The notes below the pieces were generated by a model. It saw only the letters and a program-made list of their open reading frames with translations. It had not been told where the DNA came from and made no database searches. Of a stretch of DNA of 20,574 nt, positions 8,227 through 16,766 are shown one piece after another (position 1 is the stretch's first letter; each line of letters opens with the position of its first letter). The DNA comes from Pseudomonadota bacterium (GTDB lineage: Bacteria; Pseudomonadota; Gammaproteobacteria; Burkholderiales; Burkholderiaceae_C). Made by a program: the position numbers and the translations under genes. The DNA is taken from the NCBI GenBank assembly GCA_023438115.1, contig JAEZEB010000105.1, positions 1-20,574 on the forward strand, written 5' to 3'.

Positions 8227-8357
8227 CCGAACAAGCCGACCAGCCCGATCACGATCAGGTACAGCGCGATGATGTAGTTGAGCAGCTTGGGCATGATCAG
8301 GATGAGGATGCCCGCGATCAGGGCGGCGATGGGGCTGAGTTGCTGGATGGTCGGCAT
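8223..8357 (-). CDS. DUF3096 small membrane protein
   Basis: A 44-residue protein, MPTIQQLSPIAALIAG followed by two hydrophobic segments (about residues 8-22 and 26-43) separated by MPKLLN. This matches the DUF3096 group of tiny two-helix inner-membrane proteins of unknown function. GGGAG lies about 6 nt before the ATG at 8357. The frame remains open further upstream but that sequence is not protein-like and would overlap the divergent DUF3079 gene. It converges on the SDR gene with a 4-bp overlap at the stops. Confidence 0.85.
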   Translation of the reverse strand: MPTIQQLSPIAALIAGILILIMPKLLNYIIALYLIVIGLVGLFG

Positions 8358-8444
8358 GGGCGCTCCCGGGAAGAAACCGGCGCAGTATGCGCGCTTGATC
8401 CGGAACAAGGTGGCGCTCCGCGGCCGGGCGGAGAATGGCCTGCG

Positions 8445-8651
8445 ATGGCCAGGAAGTTCCCCATCCACCCGGCCCACCCCGAGCGCACCTGCTGGGGCTG
8501 CGACCGCTACTGCGCCGCCGACGCGATGATCTGCGGCAACGGCACCGAGCGCACGCAGCATCCGGTGGAGACCTTCGGCGAAGGCTGGGAGCGCGAGGGG
8601 CTGGATCCGTTTTCCGATCCGCTGCTGGACGCCCCTGCTGAAACGCGCTAG
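8445..8651 (+). CDS. DUF3079 Cys-rich small protein
   Basis: A 68-residue protein, MARKFPIHPAHPERTCWGCD and onward, matching DUF3079. Cys16, Cys19, Cys23 and Cys30 (CWGCDRYC, then C-G-N-G) form a compact four-Cys set that could hold zinc or an iron-sulfur cluster; this is inference. The segment GNGTERTQHPVETFGEGWE is the conserved second half. The ATG at 8445 fits the family start. The stop TAG at 8649-8651 lies inside the left copy of the target duplication of the insertion sequence, so the gene is intact although the element begins 1 bp after it. Confidence 0.88.
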   Translation: MARKFPIHPAHPERTCWGCDRYCAADAMICGNGTERTQHPVETFGEGWEREGLDPFSDPLLDAPAETR

Positions 8652-8652
8652 G
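8647..8652. repeat. Target site duplication, left copy (GCTAGG)
   Basis: GCTAGG directly abuts the left terminal repeat and recurs at the right end. The core CTAG fits the NCTAGN target reported for Bordetella IS481/IS1002. It contains the stop codon of DUF3079 on the plus strand and the stop codon of the transposase on the minus strand. Confidence 0.9.
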
Positions 8653-9595
8653 TGTTGAATCTCAGGAGGTTGTTCACACCGCGAATCCTGGTGATGGGCG
8701 GCTTGTGATCCAGGGCAGAGTGTGGACGCAGCCAGTTGTAGCGGTCAATGAATGGCTGCAACGCAGCCTCACGCTCGGCTGAGCTCTCGTAGGGGCGTGC
8801 ATACGCCCACTCGCGCAGGCTGGTTTGTACGAACCGTTCGGCCTTGCCGTTGGTCTTGGGCGTGTAGGGACGCGTGCGGACGTGGCGGATGCCCAGAGCC
8901 TCGCAGGCCAGCCTGAAGGTCTTCTTGTAGCCGGCACCGTTGTCGGTCATAACCCGGTCGATCTGTACGCCCAGGCGGTTGTAGTAATCCACGGCCTGGC
9001 GCAGGAACTCCACGCAGCTCAAAGCCGTCTCGTCGGGCTTGATCCGGGCGAACGACACGCGCGAGTGGTCGTCGATGGCCAGGTGCACGGCATCCCAGCC
9101 GATGCCGCGGTTGCGGTTCTTTGCACGGTCTCCGGTGATGCGGTGCCCTACGCCTTGGATGCGCCCGAGCCGCTTGGTGTCGATGTGCAGCAACTCGCCG
9201 GGACTGGCGCGCTCATAACGGCGGATCGGCTCCACAGGATCGAGCGACTTCAGGCGGGACAGGCCCGCCCGAGCCATGTAGCGGCTGACCGTGGCCAGGC
9301 TGCGGCCGCACTCCTTGGCGATGCGCCACAACGGCGCGCGCTGGCGACGCAGCTGCTCGAAGGCGGCGATCTCGCCCGCCAAGCAGCATCCGGGGCTGCG
9401 GTGAGGCTTGGAACTGCGGTCCTGCAAGCCTGCAGGACCCTCGGCATCAAAGCGAGCCAGCCACTTGTGGGCGGTGCGGCGGCTGACCCCTGCGGCGTGC
9501 GCCGCCACAGCGACGCTCCACCCTTGTTCGCGGATCCTGCTGACCAGCAGGGCTCGACCAATCGGAGTCAATGCTGCATTCTTAGGCCTGTTCAT
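8648..9595 (-). CDS. IS481-family transposase, stop codon supplied by target DNA
   Basis: A 315-residue protein. An N-terminal helix-turn-helix (HAAGVSRRTAHKWLARF, about 33-49) and a second HTH-like region (about 91-110) precede the integrase core. The catalytic triad is Asp139 (HIDTKRLG), Asp218 (VMTDNG) and Glu253 (NGKAERF); 34 residues separate the last two, as expected for a DDE enzyme. GGAGAGGA lies just before the ATG at 9595. The last sense codon ACC uses one base of the element and two of the target, and the stop TAG (8648-8650) lies wholly in the duplicated target. Because the target is NCTAGN, any insertion gives A-N-C, always a sense codon, followed by TAG. The start codon lies in one arm of a 13-bp inverted repeat that could block translation of read-through transcripts. 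Confidence 0.96.
   Translation of the reverse strand: MNRPKNAALTPIGRALLVSRIREQGWSVAVAAHAAGVSRRTAHKWLARFDAEGPAGLQDRSSKPHRSPGCCLAGEIAAFEQLRRQRAPLWRIAKECGRSLATVSRYMARAGLSRLKSLDPVEPIRRYERASPGELLHIDTKRLGRIQGVGHRITGDRAKNRNRGIGWDAVHLAIDDHSRVSFARIKPDETALSCVEFLRQAVDYYNRLGVQIDRVMTDNGAGYKKTFRLACEALGIRHVRTRPYTPKTNGKAERFVQTSLREWAYARPYESSAEREAALQPFIDRYNWLRPHSALDHKPPITRIRGVNNLLRFNT
8653..8676 (+). repeat. Left terminal inverted repeat of the IS481-type element
   Basis: Begins TGTTGAATCTCAGGAG and ends GTTGTTCA. Compared with the right repeat it differs at positions 4-7 and 14. The transposase reading frame runs outward through this repeat, coding its last residues NNLLRFN. Confidence 0.92.
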
Positions 9596-9663
9596 CCGTC
9601 CTCTCCTGAGCTGGTTGGCTGGGCTTGGTAACCACAGCTTCCCAAATCAGGGACGGATGAACA
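9589..9663 (-). promoter_or_regulatory. Inverted repeat able to hide the transposase start on read-through mRNA
   Basis: TGTTCATCCGTCC at 9589-9601 is the exact reverse complement of GGACGGATGAACA at 9651-9663. On a minus-strand transcript entering from ndh the outer arm (9663-9651) pairs with the inner arm (9601-9589), which includes the transposase ATG. After a 4-nt bulge (9602-9605), CTGA at 9606-9609 pairs with TCAG at 9647-9650, extending the stem by 4 bp across the Shine-Dalgarno region. A transcript begun inside the 49-bp loop would lack the outer arm and stay translatable. This layout is known from other insertion sequences such as IS10 and IS50; its action here is inferred. Confidence 0.65.
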
Positions 9664-9681
9664 ACCTACTGAGACATCACA
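9658..9681 (-). repeat. Right terminal inverted repeat of the IS481-type element
   Basis: Read on the minus strand it begins TGTGATGTCTCAGTAG and ends GTTGTTCA, 19 of 24 bases identical to the left repeat. Its innermost 6 bases are shared with the outer arm of the start-codon hairpin. Confidence 0.92.
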
Positions 9682-9687
9682 GCTAGG
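9682..9687. repeat. Target site duplication, right copy (GCTAGG)
   Basis: Second copy of the 6-bp target. CTA at 9683-9685 reads TAG on the minus strand and is the stop codon of ndh. Confidence 0.9.
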
Positions 9688-10996
9688 CGTCCTTGATGCC
9701 GGGATCGATGCCGGTCACCACGCGCGCATAGCGTTGCCGGCTCCAGTAGGCCGAGGCCCAGTCGATCAGCACCACGAGGCGGTTGCGGAAGCCGATCAGG
9801 AAGTAGATGTGGGCGAACAGCCAGAACACCCAGGCGAGCCAGCCACTGAATTCGATGCGGCGCCAGGGCGTCCACAGGTCCACCACCGCCGAATTGCGTC
9901 CGATGGTCGCGAGGTTGCCGTAGTCCCGGTAGCGGAAGGCGCGCGCGGGCTCGCCGCGCAGGCGCAGCAGGATGTTCTGCGCCGCGGTGCGTCCCATCTG
10001 CTTGGCCGCCGGAGAAACCCCCGGCACCGGACGCGGCTCGCGGCCCGGCATGTGGCTTTGCGCGGAAGCCAGGTCGCCGATCACGCTGATCTCGGGATGG
10101 CCCGGTATGGTGAGGTCCGGCTCGACGACCACGCGCCCTGCGCGATCCACCTGCGCGCCGGTCGCCTCCGCGATCTGCCGCCCCAGGGGCGAAGCCGCCA
10201 CGCCCGCGGCCCACACGATGCAGCGGGCCGCGATGCGCTGGGCGGGCACGTCACCCGCGGGCTGCACTTCGAGGCCTTCCTCGGCGATGGACGTCACGCG
10301 CGCATGCGTGCGCACCTCCACCCCCAGCTTTTCGAGCTGCCGCTGCGCGCTCGCGCTCAGCGCCTCGGGCATCGCCTGCAGCACGCGCGGCCCGCCTTCC
10401 AGCAGCAGGATGCGCGCCTGCGCCGGATCGATGCGGCGGAACTCGCCGGGCAGCGTGTCGCGCGCGATCTCGGCCAGCGTGCCGGCCATCTCCACGCCGG
10501 TCGGTCCACCGCCGATCACCACGAAGGTGAGCCAGGCGGTGCGGCGCTCCGCATCGGCTTCGCGCTCGGCCGCCTCGAAGGCGAGCAAAACGCGGCGGCG
10601 GATCTCGAAGGCATCGGCCAGCGTCTTCAGGCCCGGCGCGAAGCGCTCCCACTCGTCGCGTCCGAAGTAGCTGTGGGTGGCGCCCGCCGCGACGATCAGG
10701 TGGTCGTACGGAAGCGACTGGCCATCGCGCAGGCGCACGGCGCGCGCGGCGGCATCGACCGCCACGACCTCGCCCATCAGCATGGTGACGTTCGGCTGGT
10801 TGCGGAACAGGTGGCGCGCCGGCGCGGCGATCGCCGGGGCGGGAAGGCCCGCGGTGGCCACCTGGTACAGCAGCGGCTGGAACAGGTGGTGGTTGGTCTT
10901 GTCCACCAGGGTGATGGCGACATCGGCGCCGCGCAGGGCGCGCGCCGCCTCCAGGCCGCCGAAGCCGCAGCCGATGATCACGATGCGGGAAGTCAC
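9683..10996 (-). CDS. ndh: Type II NADH dehydrogenase (NDH-2)
   Basis: A 437-residue flavoprotein of normal NDH-2 length. It transfers electrons from NADH to quinone at the inner membrane without pumping protons. The FAD-binding motif GCGFGG is at residues 9-14, the NADH-binding motif GGGPTG at 162-167 within FVVIGGGPTGVEMAG, and the second FAD contact is GDLA. Between them lies NHHLFQPLLYQVATAGL, a hallmark of the family. A C-terminal hydrophobic stretch, WLAWVFWLFAHIYFLIGFRN, anchors the protein to the membrane. The start is a GTG at 10996, 4 bp after the stop of the response regulator gene, so the two are very probably one transcript. The stop TAG lies in the right target copy of the insertion sequence, and the protein end is unaltered. 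Confidence 0.95.
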   Translation of the reverse strand: MTSRIVIIGCGFGGLEAARALRGADVAITLVDKTNHHLFQPLLYQVATAGLPAPAIAAPARHLFRNQPNVTMLMGEVVAVDAAARAVRLRDGQSLPYDHLIVAAGATHSYFGRDEWERFAPGLKTLADAFEIRRRVLLAFEAAEREADAERRTAWLTFVVIGGGPTGVEMAGTLAEIARDTLPGEFRRIDPAQARILLLEGGPRVLQAMPEALSASAQRQLEKLGVEVRTHARVTSIAEEGLEVQPAGDVPAQRIAARCIVWAAGVAASPLGRQIAEATGAQVDRAGRVVVEPDLTIPGHPEISVIGDLASAQSHMPGREPRPVPGVSPAAKQMGRTAAQNILLRLRGEPARAFRYRDYGNLATIGRNSAVVDLWTPWRRIEFSGWLAWVFWLFAHIYFLIGFRNRLVVLIDWASAYWSRQRYARVVTGIDPGIKDA

Positions 10997-11000
10997 GCGG

Positions 11001-11702
11001 TCAGTCTAGCAGCCGGTGCTTGAGCGCGTAGTACGTCAGGTCGCTGTTCGAGCGCGCATCGAGCTTGCGCATCAGGCGCGCGCGGTAGGTGCTGACGGTT
11101 TTGGCGCTCAGCGACAATTCGGCCGCCACCTCGCCCGCGCTGCAGCCCTGCGCCAGCTTGAGGAACACCTGCAGTTCGCGCGCCGAGAGCTGCTCGTGCA
11201 ACCCGCCGGGCGTCGGCGTGATCACCTGGGTGGCGAGCAGTTCCGCCACCACCGGCGTGATGTAGCGCTGGCCTTGCGCCACGCGTCGCACCGCCGTCGT
11301 GATCTCCACCGGCTCGCAGGCCTTGTTCAGGTAGCCGCTCGCGCCATTGCGGATCAGCGGGACGGCGTACTGATGCTCGGGATAGCCGGAGAGCACCAGC
11401 ACCGCGACGTGCTCCGCCTTCGCCTTGATCATGGTCAGCGCGTCGATGCCGCTCTGCCCCGGCATGTCCAGGTCCAGCAGCAGCACGTCGACGGCCTGCG
11501 TGCGCACCAGGTCGATGGCCTCGCGGCCGGAAGCGGCCTCCGCCACCACCTCGATGCCGTCCTGCTCGTCCAGGTAGGCCCGCAGGGCCGTGCGCGTGAT
11601 GGGATGGTCGTCCGCGATGCCCACCCGCACGCTCCGCACGTGCAGGCCTGCCGCGGGCGGGATGCCCGCGGTCTCGCGTTCGGCGACGCGGTGCAGCTTC
11701 AC
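11001..11702 (-). CDS. NarL/FixJ-family response regulator
   Basis: A 233-residue two-domain regulator. The receiver domain has the acidic pair Asp31-Asp32, phosphorylation site Asp77 (LLLDLDMPGQSG), Ser105 and Lys127. The C-terminal LuxR-type helix-turn-helix is at about 171-228 (LSARELQVFLKLAQGCSAGE, then LSLSAKTVSTYRARLMRKL). The GTG at 11702 is preceded by an AGGCAGGA-like Shine-Dalgarno, but the first 24 residues precede the receiver fold, and a GTG at 11639 is a possible alternative. No histidine kinase gene is in the window, so it is an orphan here. It is 4 bp upstream of ndh, suggesting a respiratory or redox role, though regulation of ndh is not shown. A palindrome 66 bp upstream of the start is a possible binding site. 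Confidence 0.92.
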   Translation of the reverse strand: MKLHRVAERETAGIPPAAGLHVRSVRVGIADDHPITRTALRAYLDEQDGIEVVAEAASGREAIDLVRTQAVDVLLLDLDMPGQSGIDALTMIKAKAEHVAVLVLSGYPEHQYAVPLIRNGASGYLNKACEPVEITTAVRRVAQGQRYITPVVAELLATQVITPTPGGLHEQLSARELQVFLKLAQGCSAGEVAAELSLSAKTVSTYRARLMRKLDARSNSDLTYYALKHRLLD

Positions 11703-11768
11703 GGCCGTGTCCTGCCTTTCAGGAGCGACTCGACGGCCCCATTAGGTAACGGGCCGCGTGGCCGTCCC

Positions 11769-11784
11769 GTAGGCGCTTGCCTAC
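11769..11784. promoter_or_regulatory. Palindrome upstream of the response-regulator gene
   Basis: GTAGGC-GCTT-GCCTAC has two perfect 6-bp arms around a 4-bp centre, 66 bp before the GTG start of the response regulator. Its place and symmetry suit an operator for a dimeric regulator, perhaps the response regulator itself. A hairpin in RNA is also possible. Confidence 0.4.
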
Positions 11785-11840
11785 ACAATGGTCGGAGAAG
11801 CGCGCGAAGCTCAGGCGGGCGCGGCGCCGGTCTCGCGCGT

Positions 11841-12152
11841 CTACTTCGGCTCGACGTCCGTCACATCCGCCAGCCGTCCGCGGCCGGGGACGGGACCGCC
11901 GGCCGCATCCGCGCGCGGCGTGCGGCTGGCCTCCTGCTGGCGCTGCGCGCGCCGCATCATTTCCTCGAAGGCCTGGCCCGGCCCCATGCGCATGGCGAAG
12001 GGCAGGATGGGACGGCCGGTCAGCTTGCACCAGGCGGCGCGCACGCCCCAGGCGGCCAGCAGCAGGACGGCGGCGCAGGCGATCGCCAGCGCGAAGACCA
12101 CGCCGGCGGCCAGCAGCACCGCGCGAAGGAGGAGGTTCAGCAGGAAGGGCAT
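11841..12152 (-). CDS. Small membrane protein of unknown function
   Basis: A 103-residue protein with a strongly hydrophobic N-terminal part (about residues 3-41, LLNLLLRAVLLAAGVVFALA followed by a second hydrophobic run), enough for one long or two membrane helices. A cytoplasmic-looking tail follows, with MRMGPGQAFEEMMRRAQRQQ and a Pro/Gly-rich end. I do not recognise a named family. It starts 49 bp after clpB on the same strand and may be read from the clpB transcript. The Shine-Dalgarno is weak. Hydrophobic pattern and position support a real gene; no function can be given. Confidence 0.65.
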   Translation of the reverse strand: MPFLLNLLLRAVLLAAGVVFALAIACAAVLLLAAWGVRAAWCKLTGRPILPFAMRMGPGQAFEEMMRRAQRQQEASRTPRADAAGGPVPGRGRLADVTDVEPK

Positions 12153-12201
12153 CAGCTTGGGATTGTCGCGCAGCCGGAAAGTGCCCGTCCGCTGCGCGGG
12201 A

Positions 12202-14826
<2,625 letters not shown>

Positions 14827-14854
14827 GGCGTGCAAAAACCTCGGGTTACGGCCC

Positions 14855-14884
14855 AGATAAGCGTAAGGCGGTACTTTTCAAGGG
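14855..14884 (-). promoter_or_regulatory. clpB: Candidate sigma-32 (RpoH) promoter of clpB
   Basis: On the minus strand CCCTTGAA (14884-14877) matches the sigma-32 -35 element exactly. After 15 nt follows CTTATCT (14861-14855), which agrees with only the AT-T part of the -10 consensus CCCCATNT. It ends 28 bp before the clpB ATG. clpB is a standard heat-shock gene in Proteobacteria, so position and -35 match make this likely; the -10 is weak. Confidence 0.6.
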
Positions 14885-14919
14885 CTGGCGTGGCGGGCCG
14901 GCTGACTAGAATCGGCGCC

Positions 14920-15492
14920 ATGCAGATCCACCAGATGTCGGTGACCTACCTGCCCGAGCAGGACCGCATCCTCATGCGCGTGAACACCACGGAAGGCGAG
15001 GAGATGCGCATGTGGCTCACCCGCCGCCTGATGGTAGGCCTGTGGCCGCTCCTGACCAAGCTCCTCACGGAACACCTGCTCAAGCTGGAGGCCGGCGGGG
15101 CCACGCTCTCGGGCGCCAATCCCGAGCTGAAGAAGATGCTGGCGGACTTCCGCAAGGAGGAGTTCCTGCAGCACGCCGACTTCGACACGCCCTACCAGGA
15201 AGGCCAGGGCCGGCTGCCGCTGGGCGAGGAGCCGCTGCTGGTGACCGACGTCGACGCGAGCCCGCTCACCAGCGGCCCGCTGCGCCTGAACTTCAACGAG
15301 CGCCCCGCCCATGGCGACGCCAAGCCGCGCAACTTCCAGATGGAGATGCAGCCCAAGCTGATGCAGGGGCTGATGCACCTGCTGGACCAGGCGCTGCTGC
15401 AGTCGCAGTGGCGGGACGCGTTTGCGCAGACGGCGGGGTCGGAGGCGCCGGCCGAGGATGGGACGGACCAGCGGCCGCGGTATCTCAACTAG
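14920..15492 (+). CDS. Conserved-looking protein of unknown function, divergent from clpB
   Basis: A 190-residue protein, MQIHQMSVTYLPEQDRILMR at the start, then NTTEGEEMRMWLTRRLMVGLWPLL. The first part looks like a beta-strand region (SVTYLPEQDRILMRVNT) followed by an amphipathic helix, and the C-terminal part contains MQPKLMQGLMHLLDQALLQSQW, another helix. No signal peptide, membrane span or catalytic motif is visible. I believe similar proteins occur beside clpB in other Burkholderiales, but I know no assigned function. Its start is 93 bp from the clpB start and it may share the regulatory region. The codon pattern and reading frame fit a real gene. Confidence 0.8.
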   Translation: MQIHQMSVTYLPEQDRILMRVNTTEGEEMRMWLTRRLMVGLWPLLTKLLTEHLLKLEAGGATLSGANPELKKMLADFRKEEFLQHADFDTPYQEGQGRLPLGEEPLLVTDVDASPLTSGPLRLNFNERPAHGDAKPRNFQMEMQPKLMQGLMHLLDQALLQSQWRDAFAQTAGSEAPAEDGTDQRPRYLN

Positions 15493-15530
15493 CGTTGCAT
15501 GTCGGGGTTCGGCAGAGCCTCACCACCGAC

Positions 15531-16766
15531 CTACGAAGAGGTGCGGGATTTGAGGGCGAAGCCGGCGACCTGCTTGTAGTCTTCCGAGATCCGCCGCAGT
15601 TCCTCCTGGCTCACCAGGTCGTCGACGCTGCCCGCGAAGGGCCGGCCGCCGCTCAGCTCGTCGGCCTTCATGATGATGAAGTCCGGCGGCACCGTGCGGT
15701 TGGTCTCCACCACGCGCGCGGTGGCCGGCAGGCGCTCGGCTTCATAGGCCTGCAGGGCTGCGGCCGGATCGCCGCCCTGCGCCAGCAACCCGGCCAGCAA
15801 GGCCGCGTCGACGAGGGCCTGCGCGCTGCCGTTGGAGCCGCGCGGGTACATGGGATGCGCGGCGTCGCCCAGCAGCGTGACACGGCCGAAGGTCCAGCGC
15901 GGCACCGGATCCTTGTCCACCATCGGGTACTCGAGGATCTCCTCGGCGCCCGCGATCAGCGCCGGCACGTCGAGCCAGTCGAACTTCCAGTCCTGGTAGA
16001 CAGGCAGGAAATCCTGAAGCCGTCCCGGCTTGTTCCAGTCGTTCCTGCCCATGTCGGCCTGGCCGATCTCGGCCACCCAGTTGACCAGCTGGTTGCCTTG
16101 TCCATCGACGTTGTCCACGATGGGATAGATCACCATCTTGCCTGTCGCGATGGAGCCGATGCGCAGGTAACTGCGGCCGGTGAGGATGGGCTTGTGCACC
16201 GTCACGCCGCGCCAGGTGTTGATGCCGGCGAAGGCGACCCGCTCGCCCGGATAGAACTGGCGCCGCACCGCGGAATTCACGCCGTCGCAGGCGATGACGA
16301 CGTCGGCCGTCGCCGCTGCGCGCGCGCCGCCCTGCGCGTCCTCGAAGGCCAGCGTCACCTGCGCGTCCTCCTGTGCCACACCCGTGCAGCGGTGGTCCAG
16401 GTGGATGCGCGCGGCGCCGAGCCGCTGCACGGCGGCCTCGTACAGCACGCGGTGCAGCTTGCCGCGGTGCATGCCCAGCTCGGGCACGCTGTAGCCCGCA
16501 TGGCGGCCGCGCGCCTCGCGGTAGATGAACTGGCCCCAGCGGTTGAAGAACACGCTCTCGAGGTTCTCGATGCCCAGCGCCTCCAGCTGCGGCTGCACGC
16601 CCAGCGCCGCGAGCTCGCGCATGGCGTGCGGCAGCAGCGTGATGCCCACGCCGAGTTCCTTCACCTGCGGCGCCGCCTCGTACACGTCGCACGCGATGCC
16701 GCGCTGCTGCAGGCCGAGCGCCAGCGCGAGGCCGCCGATGCCGCCTCCCACGATCGCAACGCGCAT
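15531..16766 (-). CDS. FAD-dependent monooxygenase (PhzS/salicylate hydroxylase-like)
   Basis: A 411-residue group A flavoprotein monooxygenase. The FAD ADP-binding motif GGGIGG is at residues 7-12 with Glu30 at the end of the second strand. DVVIACDGVNSAVRR carries the DG motif, and the GD motif near residue 300 is GDAAHPMYPRGSNGSAQA. The MYPxGSNGxxQA form resembles PhzS and related flavin-dependent oxidoreductases. Such enzymes use NAD(P)H and O2 to hydroxylate, sometimes with decarboxylation, an aromatic or heterocyclic acid; the substrate here is unknown. The ATG overlaps the stop of the upstream Bug receptor gene by one base (TGATG), so the two are translationally coupled. A role in breakdown of the compound bound by that receptor is a reasonable inference. 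Confidence 0.92.
   Translation of the reverse strand: MRVAIVGGGIGGLALALGLQQRGIACDVYEAAPQVKELGVGITLLPHAMRELAALGVQPQLEALGIENLESVFFNRWGQFIYREARGRHAGYSVPELGMHRGKLHRVLYEAAVQRLGAARIHLDHRCTGVAQEDAQVTLAFEDAQGGARAAATADVVIACDGVNSAVRRQFYPGERVAFAGINTWRGVTVHKPILTGRSYLRIGSIATGKMVIYPIVDNVDGQGNQLVNWVAEIGQADMGRNDWNKPGRLQDFLPVYQDWKFDWLDVPALIAGAEEILEYPMVDKDPVPRWTFGRVTLLGDAAHPMYPRGSNGSAQALVDAALLAGLLAQGGDPAAALQAYEAERLPATARVVETNRTVPPDFIIMKADELSGGRPFAGSVDDLVSQEELRRISEDYKQVAGFALKSRTSS

Larger units (their letters stand above)
8653..9681 (-). mobile_element. IS481-type insertion sequence, complete, 1,029 bp
   Basis: The element is bounded by imperfect terminal inverted repeats of 24 bp (19 of 24 identical), both beginning TGT and sharing TCTCAG and AGGTTGTTCA. 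Both ends are flanked by the 6-bp duplication GCTAGG. It carries one transposase gene on the minus strand that reaches the left border. Length, terminal sequences, target and transposase all point to the IS481 family, close to the Bordetella type element. With both ends, a perfect target duplication and an intact transposase it is likely recent and may be active. No passenger gene is present. Confidence 0.95.

Noticed and set aside
8653..9681. Composite transposon with passenger genes
   Set aside because: Only one copy of the element is present, and the DUF3079 and ndh genes outside it belong to the original chromosome.
9734..11023. A 429-codon plus-strand frame opposite ndh
   Set aside because: Arg/His/Ala-rich sequence without motifs; ndh on the minus strand is complete and unmistakable.
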